Below are positions 9,561 to 18,699 of a stretch of DNA of 52,262 nt, piece after piece. Each line of letters opens with the position of its first letter. Position 1 is the first letter of the stretch. The position numbers were made by a program, and so were the translations under genes. This DNA comes from Nioella halotolerans (GTDB lineage: Bacteria > Pseudomonadota > Alphaproteobacteria > Rhodobacterales > Rhodobacteraceae): the NCBI GenBank assembly GCA_003428585.1, contig QVQC01000038.1, positions 1-52,262 of the forward strand, read 5' to 3'. Under the pieces are notes generated by a model. It worked only from the letters and a program-made list of their open reading frames with translations, ran no database searches and was not told where the DNA came from.

Positions 9561-9591
9561 GGGGCGGTGCGAGAACGCGCCGCCCCTTTTT
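9561..9591 (+). terminator. Intrinsic terminator of the RTX/Hint gene
   Basis: An eleven-base-pair stem (ggggcggtgcg / cgcgccgcccc, one G-T pair) with a four-base AGAA loop runs into five T residues. It lies 60 bases after the stop codon and separates this gene from the convergent nucleotidyltransferase gene. Confidence 0.92.
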
Positions 9592-9599
9592 CTTGGCGC

Positions 9600-10181
9600 C
9601 TAGCGTCCGGCGCGCCAGTCGGCCCAGTCCTCCGGCGTGTCGAGGTCGATCAGCGCATGCTTTTCCGGCAACGGCACCAGATGCACCCGGGCCTCGTGCT
9701 GCGTCAGCACCTCGCGCGCGCCCTTGTCGCCCGTGATTTTCCCAAGCGCCCCCAGCAGGTCGGCGGGGAAAAGCACCGGGTTGCCCGGCGTGCCGTCCGC
9801 GCCCGCGGCACGCAGGATCGCCGCCGGCGCCTGCCGCGACAGGGCCATCATCAGGTGCAGGTCATGGGCGGTGACCTCGGGCATGTCCGCCAGCATCACC
9901 AGAACCGGCCCGCTAAGCCCTGCCACCCCGGCGGCGAGCGACTGGCTCTGGCTGCATCCGGGGGGCAGCGACGCAATCGTGCAGTCGATGCCGTCAAGCG
10001 CCGCCGCGCGGTCCCCGTTGCCCTCGGGCAGGGTCACGCGCAATGGTCCCGCTTTCGCCGCCCGCCGCGCCATGACGCGCAAAAGCGGGTCCCCGTTCAC
10101 CTCCTCCAGCAGCTTGTCCCGCCCGCGCATACGGGCGGAGGCCCCGGCGGCCAGCAGCAGGATGGTCACCCCATCGCTCAT
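9600..10181 (-). CDS. MobA-like NTP transferase (molybdenum cofactor nucleotidyltransferase family)
   Basis: The 193-residue protein begins with the nucleotide-binding signature of the family, LLLAAGASARMRGRDKLL (residues about 8-25), and has the LADMPEV motif with the catalytic Asp near residue 98 and a GTPGNPVLF segment further on. It resembles MocA/MobA-type enzymes that add CMP or GMP to molybdopterin. No molybdoenzyme gene is close by. Its ATG overlaps the stop codon of the upstream flavoprotein gene by four bases (ATGA), so the two are translationally coupled. The partnership is odd, because the flavoprotein is not a known molybdoenzyme; a different nucleotide-transfer substrate cannot be excluded. 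Confidence 0.75.
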   Translation of the reverse strand: MSDGVTILLLAAGASARMRGRDKLLEEVNGDPLLRVMARRAAKAGPLRVTLPEGNGDRAAALDGIDCTIASLPPGCSQSQSLAAGVAGLSGPVLVMLADMPEVTAHDLHLMMALSRQAPAAILRAAGADGTPGNPVLFPADLLGALGKITGDKGAREVLTQHEARVHLVPLPEKHALIDLDTPEDWADWRAGR

Positions 10182-12586
10182 CCCCGCATCCGCGCGCCAT
10201 CCGCATCGAACAGGGGCTGCGTCACCAGCCGTGCCTTGCGCATCTCGCCCAGGATCTCGATCTCGACCTCCTGCCCCTCTTTGGCATGGTCACTCGGCAC
10301 GAAGCCAAGCGCCACGGATTTTCCCGCGTAATGCGAATAGCCGCCCGAGGTGCAAAAGCCCCTCACCCGGCCATCCAGCCAAATCGGTTCGTAGGCGATC
10401 ACATCGGCATCCCCGGCCTCCACGATGAAGGCGCACAGCTTGCGCGCGGCGCCGGTGTAGCGCTCTTTCAGGGCAGCTGCCTTGCCGATGAAATCCTTGT
10501 TCCAGCGGATGAAGCGATCCATCCCGGTCTCGAACGGGGTGTAATCGGGCGAGAATTCCCGCAGCCACGCACCGAAGAACTTGTCGAGCCGCAGGCTCAT
10601 CATCGCCCGCATCCCGAAGGGTTTGAGGCCAAGCTCCTGCCCCGCCTCCCACAGCAGGTGCCATAGCGCCCGCTGTTCCATCGCATCGACATAGATCTCA
10701 TAGCCAAGGTCGCCGGTGAAGCTGACGCGCTGCACGGTGGCCTGCATCAGGCCGAGGGGCAGCCGCTTGACGTCGAGAAACCGGAAGGCGTCGGCGCTGA
10801 CATCGGCGCGCGTCACCTTGGCCAGCAAATCGCGCGCGCGCGGCCCGGCAATCTGGAACCCGGTCGACCGGTCGGAGATATTCTCGACCGCGACATCGCC
10901 CGTCAACTGGGCGTCGAACCAGCGCATGTGGACATCCTGCGCCCCGTAGCTGGCGGTCAGGCGAAACCTGCCCTCGTCAAGGCAGGCGACGGTAAAATCC
11001 CCGATCAGCCGCCCCGAGGGTGCCAGCATCGGCGTCAGGCTGATCCGCCCGGGCTTGGGGATCCTGCCGGCCATGATCCGGTCGAGCCAGCCCCGCGCAC
11101 CCGATCCCGTCACAAGATACTTGCCGAAATTCTGCACCTCGTTGATGCCCACGCCCTCGCGCACCGCGCGCACCTCGCGCGCCGTGGCCTCGAACGCGTT
11201 GGACCGGCGGAAGGTCGGCGTTTCATATCGGGGCTCGTCGCCCTCGGCGAAGTAATTGGGCACTTCCAGCCCGTATTGCTGGCCCCAGACCGCGCCCATG
11301 CCATCGAAAATGTCATGCACCGGCGTGGTGCGGAACGGCCGCGCGGCGGGCAGTTCTTCGTTCGGGTAGGCCACGGAAAAGCGCATCCGGTAGTTTTCGA
11401 CCACCTTGGGCAATGTGTAGCCCGGCGTGATCCAGCGTCCGAAGCGGGCCACGTCCATGGCGAAGACATCGCGCTCCGGCTCGCCCTCAACCATCCACTG
11501 CGCCAGCGTCAGGCCAACCCCGCCGCCTTGGGAAAAGCCCGCCATGACACCGCAGGCCGACCAGTAATTGCGCAGGCCCGGAACCGGCCCGACCAGCGGG
11601 TTGCCATCGGGGGCAAAAGTGAAGGGCCCATGGATCACCGATTTCACCCCGGCGCGTTCCAGCACCGGGTAGCGGCGATAAGCGAAGGCGATGCTGTCCT
11701 CGATCTTGTCATAATCATCGGGCAGCAATTCGTGCCCGAACGTCCACGGCGTGCCATCCACCGCCCAGGGCCGGGCCTTCTGTTCGTAAAAGCCGATGCA
11801 CAGGCCCCGGCCTTCCTGTCGCAGGTAGCTTTCGCCGCCGGGGTCCATCACATGCGGGTGTTCCTGCCCGCGCTCGTAGATTTCGGGCACATCATCGGTG
11901 ACGAGATACTGGTGCTCCATCGGGTGCAGCGGCAGATAACAACCCGCCATCGCGCCCACTTCCCGCGCCCAGAGCCCAGCCGCGTTGACCACGTGTTCGG
12001 CATGGATCGTGCCCTTGTCGGTCACCACGTCCCACGTGCCATCGGCGCGCGGGGTCGTCTCGCGCACCATGCAATGCGTTTCGATCTCGGCCCCTGCCAT
12101 GCGCGCCGCCTTGGCATAGGCGTGGGTGGTGCCCGACGGGTCCAGATGCCCGTCAAGCGGGTCGTAAAGCCCGCCCAGAACCCCCTCCACATTGGTGATG
12201 GGGGCGATCGCCTTGATCTCGTCGGGGCCGAGGATCTCCGTCTCCAGCCCCATGAAGCGGTGCTTGGCGCGCTCGGCCTTCAGCATGTCCATCCGCTCGG
12301 GGCTGTCGGCCAGCGTCACGCCGCCCACGTGGTGCAGCCCGCAGGACAGGCCGGTCAACTCTTCCAGCTCTCGGTAAAGCCGGATCGTGTAGCCCTGCAG
12401 CGCGGCCATGTTGGTATCGCCGTTCAGCGTGTGAAACCCGCCCGCCGCGTGCCAGGTGGAGCCGCTGGTCAGGTCAGAGCGGTCCAGCAGCATCACGTCC
12501 GACCAGCCCAGCCTTGTCAGGTGATAAAGCACCGAACATCCCACGACCCCGCCGCCGATCACGCAAACCCGAGTGCTGGTCTTCAT
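10178..12586 (-). CDS. FAD-dependent sarcosine/dimethylglycine dehydrogenase-like protein
   Basis: An 802-residue protein with an N-terminal FAD-binding oxidoreductase domain (dinucleotide motif GGGVVGC, residues 11-17) and a C-terminal GcvT/aminomethyltransferase-like half that would bind tetrahydrofolate (from about residue 430). The GSTWHAAGG motif places His46 where dimethylglycine and sarcosine dehydrogenases attach FAD covalently. Such enzymes demethylate N-methylated glycines and pass the methyl-derived carbon to tetrahydrofolate as 5,10-methylene-THF. Which substrate is used (sarcosine, dimethylglycine or another N-methyl amine) is not readable. The start at ATG 12586 follows a GGAGGG ribosome binding site; in-frame ATGs farther upstream lack one. 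It is coupled by an ATGA overlap to the downstream nucleotidyltransferase gene. Confidence 0.85.
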   Translation of the reverse strand: MKTSTRVCVIGGGVVGCSVLYHLTRLGWSDVMLLDRSDLTSGSTWHAAGGFHTLNGDTNMAALQGYTIRLYRELEELTGLSCGLHHVGGVTLADSPERMDMLKAERAKHRFMGLETEILGPDEIKAIAPITNVEGVLGGLYDPLDGHLDPSGTTHAYAKAARMAGAEIETHCMVRETTPRADGTWDVVTDKGTIHAEHVVNAAGLWAREVGAMAGCYLPLHPMEHQYLVTDDVPEIYERGQEHPHVMDPGGESYLRQEGRGLCIGFYEQKARPWAVDGTPWTFGHELLPDDYDKIEDSIAFAYRRYPVLERAGVKSVIHGPFTFAPDGNPLVGPVPGLRNYWSACGVMAGFSQGGGVGLTLAQWMVEGEPERDVFAMDVARFGRWITPGYTLPKVVENYRMRFSVAYPNEELPAARPFRTTPVHDIFDGMGAVWGQQYGLEVPNYFAEGDEPRYETPTFRRSNAFEATAREVRAVREGVGINEVQNFGKYLVTGSGARGWLDRIMAGRIPKPGRISLTPMLAPSGRLIGDFTVACLDEGRFRLTASYGAQDVHMRWFDAQLTGDVAVENISDRSTGFQIAGPRARDLLAKVTRADVSADAFRFLDVKRLPLGLMQATVQRVSFTGDLGYEIYVDAMEQRALWHLLWEAGQELGLKPFGMRAMMSLRLDKFFGAWLREFSPDYTPFETGMDRFIRWNKDFIGKAAALKERYTGAARKLCAFIVEAGDADVIAYEPIWLDGRVRGFCTSGGYSHYAGKSVALGFVPSDHAKEGQEVEIEILGEMRKARLVTQPLFDADGARMRG

Positions 12587-12670
12587 CGCTGGTCCCTCCC
12601 GTTTTGTCACCCCTGCAGGACAGCCTCGGCGGCCGCGTCGCGCAAGTCCAAAAACGACACGCGCGATCAT

Positions 12671-12720
12671 CTTGATCAAAATACCTCGGGGGCGCCGCAA
12701 GGCGCGGGGGCGGGCCCCGT
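12671..12720. repeat. Intergenic GC-rich hairpin element
   Basis: A sequence starting cttgatcaaaatacctcggg and continuing into a GCGCC-GCAA-GGCGC hairpin and a G/C-rich tail. Similar intergenic elements beginning with an aaaatacctc block are a pattern I associate with Rhodobacteraceae genomes. Only one copy is evident here, so the repeat assignment is from memory of that pattern. It sits upstream of the flavoprotein gene and downstream of the CorB-like gene. Confidence 0.3.
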
Positions 12721-12787
12721 CCAACCCATCCGCCCGCGCCGGCGCCCCGCCGCGATGCCCGACGGCAACGTGGCGCGGCGATCCCGC

Positions 12788-14098
12788 TTACAAAAGCTTG
12801 CGGATCTTCAGCCGGGTCAGGCGGTTTTGATGACGGTCCGTGACTTCGAATCGAAAGCCGTGGAAAGAAAACACCTGCCCCTTTTCGGGGATCATCTGCG
12901 CCTCGTGGATGACCAGCCCTGCCACGGTATTGGCCTCCTCGTCGGGCAGGTTCCAGTCGGTCGCGCGGTTGAGGTCGCGGATCGTCATGCCGCCGTCGAT
13001 CAGGTAACTGCCGTCGGCCTCCGGGGCGAGGTCGATCTCGTCCTCGACATCGAACTCGTCGGTGATCTCGCCGACGATCTCCTCGAGGATATCCTCCAGC
13101 GTGATCAACCCCTGAAGCGCGCCGTATTCGTCCACCACCAATGCGAAATGCGTGTGGCGGCGCAGGAACTGGCGCATCTGGTCGTCGAGTGTCGTGGTTT
13201 CCGGCACGAAATAGGGTTTCATCGCAACGTCCGTCACCTGGAACCCCGCCAGCCCGGCCGCCGAGGCGTCGGGCCCGCGCATCAGCCGGTCCATCGCGCG
13301 CAACACGTCCTTGGCATGGACCACGCCGACGATGTTCTCGGGATCGTCCTTGTAGACGGGCAGGCGGGTATGGGGGGAATGCAAAAGCTGGCTCAGGATC
13401 GTTTCGCTATCGTCATCCACGTCGATCATCTCGATGCTGGAGCGGTGCAGCATGATTTCCTCCACCGCGCGGTCGCCAAGGTCGAGCGCGCCCAGCAACC
13501 TGTCACGGTGTTCCTTTTCCACCGCGCCTTCGGAATGGCCCAGCGTGATCGCCCCGGCGATTTCTTCATGCGCGGACAGCACGGCGCTGTCGGGGTCAGC
13601 CTTCACACCGAACAGGCGGAGTATCGCGCGCACCAGTATCTGCACCATCGACACGACGGGCGAGAACAGAAGCACCACGACCCGGATCGCCGGGCTGACC
13701 GTGGCGGCGGCCTTTTCCGCATTGGTGATGGCATAGGTCTTCGGCAACACCTCGGCGAAGATCAGCACAAGCAGCGTCATCACAAGCGTGGCCATGGCGA
13801 CGCCGCTTTCCCCGAAGGCCCGGGTAAACAACGCGGTCGCCAGCGAGGTGGCGAGAATATTGACGAGGTTGTTGCCCAGAAGGACGGATCCGATCAGCCG
13901 CTCGCTATCCTCGGTCAGTTTGAGCGCGCCCTCGGCCAGTTTCGATCCACGGTCGGCCTGCGCCCGCAGCTTGCCGCGCGAGGCCGCGGTCAGCGCCGTT
14001 TCGGAGCCGGAAAAGAACCCCGACAGCATCAGCAGGCCAAGAATGGCCGCGGCCGTGATCCAGAAGGCGGCGTCAAAGGTTGGCGCGATCTCGGGCAT
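12788..14098 (-). CDS. CNNM/CorB-like membrane protein with CBS pair and CorC/HlyC domain
   Basis: A 436-residue inner-membrane protein. The N-terminal part has four hydrophobic segments in about 190 residues and the DUF21/CNNM signatures (FFSGSETAL near the start; FAEVLPKTYA). A pair of CBS domains follows (about 205-335) with motifs such as HTRLPVYKDDPENIVGVVH and LVVDEYGALQGLITLEDILEE, then a CorC/HlyC-type C-terminal domain. The family is linked to magnesium or cobalt efflux and homeostasis; older annotations call it hemolysin. The start at ATG 14098 has a GGAGA ribosome binding site at good spacing, unlike the longer open frame from 14161. Confidence 0.88.
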   Translation of the reverse strand: MPEIAPTFDAAFWITAAAILGLLMLSGFFSGSETALTAASRGKLRAQADRGSKLAEGALKLTEDSERLIGSVLLGNNLVNILATSLATALFTRAFGESGVAMATLVMTLLVLIFAEVLPKTYAITNAEKAAATVSPAIRVVVLLFSPVVSMVQILVRAILRLFGVKADPDSAVLSAHEEIAGAITLGHSEGAVEKEHRDRLLGALDLGDRAVEEIMLHRSSIEMIDVDDDSETILSQLLHSPHTRLPVYKDDPENIVGVVHAKDVLRAMDRLMRGPDASAAGLAGFQVTDVAMKPYFVPETTTLDDQMRQFLRRHTHFALVVDEYGALQGLITLEDILEEIVGEITDEFDVEDEIDLAPEADGSYLIDGGMTIRDLNRATDWNLPDEEANTVAGLVIHEAQMIPEKGQVFSFHGFRFEVTDRHQNRLTRLKIRKLL

Positions 14099-15008
14099 GA
14101 TGTCTCCATGTTTGCAGGGCCGGGATTGCTTATGGCCGTGGCTGGGGGGCGTATCAAGCATCCACCCGCGGTCATGGCGAAATTAAGGCAGAACTTGGCG
14201 AGGTTGACCGGGGTCTCATCAGGCCTTTGGAAGCCTTGTTTCCGGGGGGTGGCGGGTCGCGTCGAGAGGGGTGGGCGCATCCGATCCGAATCGGATTGTG
14301 TCAAAAAAAGGCGGATTTGAGAACAATTTGAGCCGCCGCGCGCCTTTGTTTCGCCATAATTTGCAACCTGAAGAAGAGGGCTGATTGTCGGCGAAAAAAA
14401 GTGACGTGCTTCAAACACGTTGCCGGCCGTATTTTGCCCGATTTCTGCCATGAATGCGCGCCGTGCTGAAGGTGGAAGGTGAGCGCACGCGACCGCACAT
14501 TCTGTTTCCGATTGGGTGGCCAAAACCTGACGAAAGGTACAGGTTTCGGTGGGTTGATCGCCCTATAGTTGAATTGATGTCGAGAAGCCGTTTCCAGAAA
14601 GACGACAATCTTGGATCGCGGCTCTGCCTTGTGCCTGTGGATTGTCTGAAAACCCTGAATTTTCATGTCGGGATTTGCCATGATTTTGAGCGTTTGCAAG
14701 GCACAACCATAACGAGAATGAGGCAAACATTAATTGACGAAATCTTGCCACAAATGCGAGTAGTGAGCCGTGCGAAGCGTGGATCGGCTACGACTTCGCG
14801 TGAGCCTTCGGCCCGCTGTCACGGGGCTGGCTTGCGCCAAGGTGGGGGTAGCCGGATCGCTGATCCTGGGGGGCCGGGTTCATAGCCAGCGTCTGATCGC
14901 ACACGAATTCCGTTTGTCTTTCTTTTCCCCGCCACGGGTCGCTTGGCGAGGCAGGAAAGCTCTGTTTGTCGCGCCCGCCACGGGCGCCCCCCGAAGGAGG
15001 GTGTGCAC
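14099..15008. other. Gene-free interval upstream of the exopolysaccharide cluster
   Basis: About 900 bases with no convincing gene. It includes an inverted repeat ATCCGAT-CCGA-ATCGGAT at 14279-14296, an AT-richer core at about 14290-14760 with runs of A, and two hairpin-forming copies of cccgccacggg at 14928-14938 and 14974-14984 just before the sugar transferase gene. Its size and position suit the promoter and leader region of the exopolysaccharide genes, with divergent control of the CorB-like gene. I see no tRNA or named riboswitch. Confidence 0.5.
14971..14987 (+). promoter_or_regulatory. Leader hairpin just before the sugar transferase ribosome binding site
   Basis: GCGCCCG-CCA-CGGGCGC forms a seven-base-pair G/C stem with a three-base loop, ending seven bases before the AGGAGG ribosome binding site at 14994-15000. 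A second, shorter CCCG-CCA-CGGG stem lies 46 bases upstream. The position could affect translation initiation or mark a processed leader. It has no T tract, so it is not a normal terminator. Confidence 0.4.
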
Positions 15009-15695
15009 ATGTATGAGCGTTTCGGCCTGTATGCTGACGAAAAGGCGCCTCACCGCATTCTGCCGTTGCCACCGACCGGTCGGGGCAAAGCCTATCATCG
15101 TTACACCAAGCGCGGTCTGGATCTTGTCATCGTTGCGTTCGCTGCGCCGGTGGTGATGCTGATCGTCGGGCTGGCTGCGTTGGTGCTGGTTCTGCGCGAA
15201 CGCGGTTCGCCCTTCTACCGGCAGGAACGGATCGGCCTGGAGGGGCGCGTCTTCGGCATGTGGAAACTGCGCACCATGGTGCCCAATGCCGAGGCGGTGC
15301 TGGACTCCTATCTCGACAGCAACCCCGAGGCGCGCGCCGAATGGGACCGCAACCAGAAACTCAAGAACGATCCGCGCATCACGCCGTTCGGTCGTTTCCT
15401 GCGCCGGACCTCGCTCGATGAACTGCCCCAACTTTGGAATGTTCTGACGGGGGACATGTCGATCGTCGGGCCACGCCCGATGATGCGCGACCAGAGGGTG
15501 CTTTACCCCGGAACCGAATATTACGTCATGCGCCCCGGCATCACCGGCTTGTGGCAGACCTCGGCGCGAAACGAGTCGAGTTTCCATGAACGCGCCGGCT
15601 TCGATCAGGCCTATTATCGCGCGCTGTCGCTGCGCACGGATCTCGCGATCATCTGGCGCACCTTCGGCGTCGTGCTGCGCGGCACGGGCTGCTGA
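15009..15695 (+). CDS. Polyprenyl-phosphate sugar-1-phosphate transferase (ExoY/WcaJ type)
   Basis: A 228-residue protein of the bacterial sugar transferase family. Residues 32-64 carry KRGLDLV followed by a hydrophobic membrane segment; then come the conserved ERIG, FGMWKLRTM, TSLDELPQLWNVL, GDMSIVGPRP and RPGITGLWQ motifs. These enzymes load the first sugar phosphate onto undecaprenyl phosphate at the inner membrane, starting exopolysaccharide repeat assembly. The length matches the short ExoY/PssA class with a single membrane anchor. The start at ATG 15009 has a perfect AGGAGG at nine bases. It opens the polysaccharide cluster and converges with the GT87-like gene 21 bases downstream. Confidence 0.93.
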   Translation: MYERFGLYADEKAPHRILPLPPTGRGKAYHRYTKRGLDLVIVAFAAPVVMLIVGLAALVLVLRERGSPFYRQERIGLEGRVFGMWKLRTMVPNAEAVLDSYLDSNPEARAEWDRNQKLKNDPRITPFGRFLRRTSLDELPQLWNVLTGDMSIVGPRPMMRDQRVLYPGTEYYVMRPGITGLWQTSARNESSFHERAGFDQAYYRALSLRTDLAIIWRTFGVVLRGTGC

Positions 15696-15716
15696 CAGCG
15701 CGCGCGGACCGGCCGA

Positions 15717-16961
15717 TCATAGCAACCCGTCACGTCGGTCGCGCCGCGCGATCCCGAGGCAGGCGACCCACAGCAGGCTGACCGTCAGGTAGCTCCAGAA
15801 CCCCCATGGCAGCAACAGCAGCGTCTCCAGCCGGGCATCCGTCGAGATACCGAACAGATAGCGGTTCACGTAAAGCGGCGGGATCAACAGCATGGCCGTC
15901 AGCAACCCCCGGATCGCCGGCGTCCTGATCCGGCACAGCACGTAGGCCGCCGCCGGCAGCGCGATGGTCCATTGGTAGTGGATGGCGCGCGGCACGATCA
16001 GAAGAAGAAGCAGGCAGGCCACGCTGAACAACAGCGGGTAGAGCCGCGCCGGGTCGCGCGTTCCCATTGTCAACGGCAGGCAGACGATCGCCGTGATACC
16101 GACGAGGCCGGCACAGACCGCCAGCCAGACCGTTCGCATGACAGCGGTCGGGAACGCGCCGGCGTCACTGACATAGGCGAGGATATTCAGGATGGATTGG
16201 TCATATGGGCTGACCGGTGCGCGATCAAACGCGACCATTTCGCCGACGATCTCCTGATACCGGGCTTGAAGCTCCGGGGCGAAAAGCGTTCCAGACAGGG
16301 TCAACACGACGATGATGCCAAACGCGGCGGCGACCAGCAGGATTCGCCTGGTCGAAAACGGCACGGCTGCCAGCGCCAACAGCGGCACTACCCAGATCTT
16401 CAGGGTCGCCGCCACCACCATGGGGATCAGCGCGCCGCCCGTCGACCGTCGTTTCAGCAGCGCGACGGCGCTCAGCATCAGGACGAGGATGATCAGCGTC
16501 ACCTGTCCCGATCGCAGCACGGCCGCCAAGGTTCCATTGAGCCCGAAGGCGAGGCAGGGCAACGCCCAATGGGCCGGCACGTCCAGCACCCGAACGGTCG
16601 CAATGCAGACATAGGCCAGCGCCAGAACCTGCAGGCCAAGCCACACGCCGAATGCCACCGGGTAGGGCAGCATCGCCAGCGGTGAGAACGCGAACAGGAT
16701 CAGCGGCGAATAGACGAAGGCCAAAGCGTGGTCGTGCAGGCCCTCCGACTCCGCCCAGGCAAGATGCGCGATGACCGAATAGGGGTCTTCGCCGATGGAT
16801 CGCAGGAAGGGGCCCGAGTAATAGGCGCGGAAATCGTATTGGTAGAAGGTCCAGTCGCGCGCCACGAGATAGATTTGCACGCCGAGCGCCAGAAGCGACA
16901 CGGCCCCTATGGCAAGCTGCCAGGCGCGCGCCTCCCGGATGGCTTGCACGGCCGCGTTCAC
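15717..16961 (-). CDS. GT87-like polyprenyl-sugar glycosyltransferase (DUF2029)
   Basis: A 414-residue polytopic protein with about ten hydrophobic segments. The first periplasmic loop, with DFRAYYSGP and the DPYS segment, and an internal RSGQVTLI segment are typical of the GT87/DUF2029 family of GT-C glycosyltransferases, which use polyprenyl-phosphate sugars as donors on the outer face of the membrane. The Asp of DFRAY is the likely catalytic acidic residue. Translation starts at GTG 16961, since no ATG fits. It lies inside the exopolysaccharide cluster on the opposite strand and is probably transcribed on its own; a side-chain or capping role is possible. Confidence 0.75.
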   Translation of the reverse strand: MNAAVQAIREARAWQLAIGAVSLLALGVQIYLVARDWTFYQYDFRAYYSGPFLRSIGEDPYSVIAHLAWAESEGLHDHALAFVYSPLILFAFSPLAMLPYPVAFGVWLGLQVLALAYVCIATVRVLDVPAHWALPCLAFGLNGTLAAVLRSGQVTLIILVLMLSAVALLKRRSTGGALIPMVVAATLKIWVVPLLALAAVPFSTRRILLVAAAFGIIVVLTLSGTLFAPELQARYQEIVGEMVAFDRAPVSPYDQSILNILAYVSDAGAFPTAVMRTVWLAVCAGLVGITAIVCLPLTMGTRDPARLYPLLFSVACLLLLLIVPRAIHYQWTIALPAAAYVLCRIRTPAIRGLLTAMLLIPPLYVNRYLFGISTDARLETLLLLPWGFWSYLTVSLLWVACLGIARRDRRDGLL

Positions 16962-17311
16962 CGCGCTGATCCCTGCCTGCCGTGCCGCGCGGTCCCGGCG
17001 CCCTGCACGGGCGCGTCACGATCATGCGCCGCGAGTCGCGGTCTGATCGGTCCCCGAAGGGCCGAGACCGTCGTGAAGGGCCATCTGAACGATCTGTCTT
17101 TACGCACGAGCTTTGAATAGCGAAGGCGCCTTTCGATAACAAGACGCTGTTGGCGGCGATGCCGCGGTTCTGACCTTCTGGCCGGGAAATCGCGCGTCAG
17201 AGCAAAATTTTGCCCCAAGTATCGGGTATCACACATTCAAGGCTGCCATGCCCGCGAGGATTCGGGCAAAAGAAAGACAAGGCGGCCACGGAGGATCGCG
17301 CGGAAGACGCC
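16962..17311. other. Divergent intergenic region
   Basis: About 350 bases between the GTG of the GT87-like gene and the start of the polymerase gene. It must hold promoters in both directions. I find no strong palindrome, tRNA or small gene with a good ribosome binding site. An open frame enters the polymerase gene from 17210, but the protein family pattern begins at 17312. Confidence 0.4.
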
Positions 17312-18688
17312 ATGCCCAATGCAATCGCCACACTCGCGCTCGTGGCCTTCCCGGCCATCGCCGTCTGGCTGTTTGTCAGGCTGCCGCCGGGGCGTGCCCT
17401 TCTGGCGGTGCTGATCTCGGGCTACCTGTTCCTGCCGCCACCTCCGGCGGGGTTCAATTTTCCGCTGATCCCGCCACTGACCAAGGAGACGATCCCGAGC
17501 ATCACCGCGCTGCTGATCTGCCTTGTCATGTATCGCGGACAGCTTGTCTTCCTGCCCTCCCACCGGCTGGGGCGCATCCTGTTGCTGCTGTTCGTCTTCA
17601 GCCCGTTCGGCACGGTGCTGACCAACATGGACCCGGTGCAATTCGGCGGCTTCAGCCTGCCGGCGCTGCGCCCGCGGCAGGCTTTGGGGCAAGCGCTCAA
17701 CCAGTTCCTGCTGGCCGTGCCCTTCCTGCTGGCGCGCAATTTTCTGCGCACCGGCGATGACATACGCGACCTGATGTGGGGGATTATGCTGGCCGGGCTG
17801 GCCTATTCCCTGCCCATGCTGCTGGAAGTGCGCCTGTCGCCGCAACTCAACATCTGGATCTACGGCTATTTCCAGCACGTTTTTGACCAGATGATCCGGG
17901 GCGATGGCTTCCGGCCCATCGTGTTCCTCTATCACGGGCTCTGGGCGGCCTTCCTGATGATGACCACGGTGCTTGCGGCAGTCAGCATCGCGCGCGGCAA
18001 GGCAGGGCGCGCCGCCCTGCCGTGGTGGGGCGTTGCGGCCTATCTCGGGCTGGTGCTGATCCTGTGCAAATCCATGGCCTCGATTCTCTACGCGGCCGCT
18101 CTGGCGCCGGTGATCATCCTGCTTGGCCTGCGCATGCAGATGCGCGTCGCGGTGCTCCTTGCCTGCCTCGTGCTGGCCTATCCGGTGCTGAAAACGGCGG
18201 AGCTGATCCCGGAGGACCGCCTGCTCGCCGCCGCCGAAAGCGTCAGCGCGAACCGCGAGGCATCGCTGCGCTTTCGCTTCGACAACGAGAACGTGCTGCT
18301 CGACCGTGCCATGGAACGCCCGGTTTTCGGCTGGGGCACGTGGGGGCGCAACCAGATCTACAGCGACTCGGGCGAGCGTCTGACAACCACCGACGGGCGC
18401 TGGATCATCACCCTCGGGGTTTATGGCTGGGCCGGGTTCATCGCCGAGTTCGGGTTGTTGTTGCTGCCGGTCTTCCTTGTCTGGTGGCGGGTCGGGCGCG
18501 CTCCGGGCGTGCCTGCGCCGATCCTCGGCGGCGCGATGCTGATCCTTGCGGTCAACACGCTCGACATGGTGCCGAACGCGACGCTGACGCCGATGACATG
18601 GCTCTTCGCCGGGGCGCTGCTGGGCTATGCCGAACAACGTCAAACGGTGCGGCGGCAGGTGCCTGTCCCGTTGCGCACGGTCCTGTGA
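17312..18688 (+). CDS. O-antigen ligase/polymerase-like membrane protein (Wzy type)
   Basis: A 458-residue protein with ten or more membrane segments and a large extracytoplasmic loop in its second half, where RFRFDNENVLLDRAMERPVFGWGTWGRN matches the Wzy_C/O-antigen ligase signature (a conserved Arg and the G-x-G turn). Such proteins polymerise undecaprenyl-linked repeat units or ligate chains in the periplasm. With a flippase and priming transferase in the same cluster, a polymerase role in exopolysaccharide synthesis is the most likely. I start at ATG 17312 (MPNAIATLAL), which begins the first membrane segment. The next gene starts 11 bases after its stop, so they are co-transcribed. Confidence 0.82.
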   Translation: MPNAIATLALVAFPAIAVWLFVRLPPGRALLAVLISGYLFLPPPPAGFNFPLIPPLTKETIPSITALLICLVMYRGQLVFLPSHRLGRILLLLFVFSPFGTVLTNMDPVQFGGFSLPALRPRQALGQALNQFLLAVPFLLARNFLRTGDDIRDLMWGIMLAGLAYSLPMLLEVRLSPQLNIWIYGYFQHVFDQMIRGDGFRPIVFLYHGLWAAFLMMTTVLAAVSIARGKAGRAALPWWGVAAYLGLVLILCKSMASILYAAALAPVIILLGLRMQMRVAVLLACLVLAYPVLKTAELIPEDRLLAAAESVSANREASLRFRFDNENVLLDRAMERPVFGWGTWGRNQIYSDSGERLTTTDGRWIITLGVYGWAGFIAEFGLLLLPVFLVWWRVGRAPGVPAPILGGAMLILAVNTLDMVPNATLTPMTWLFAGALLGYAEQRQTVRRQVPVPLRTVL

Positions 18689-18699
18689 GGAGGGCGCGG

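Noticed and set aside
10928..14320. Very long plus-strand open frame (over 1100 codons) opposite the flavoprotein and CorB-like genes
   Set aside because: It is antisense to two clearly recognised genes in high-GC DNA, has His/Arg/Gly-rich composition and no recognisable domain. Similar long shadows oppose the RTX gene (7429-9183), the SGNH/glycosidase-like gene (19904-22801), the ABC-F gene (2761-4530) and metH (48988-51483).
14454..14885. 143-codon plus-strand frame in the gap before the sugar transferase
   Set aside because: No recognisable motif, mixed composition and no ribosome binding site; the interval is better read as a control region.
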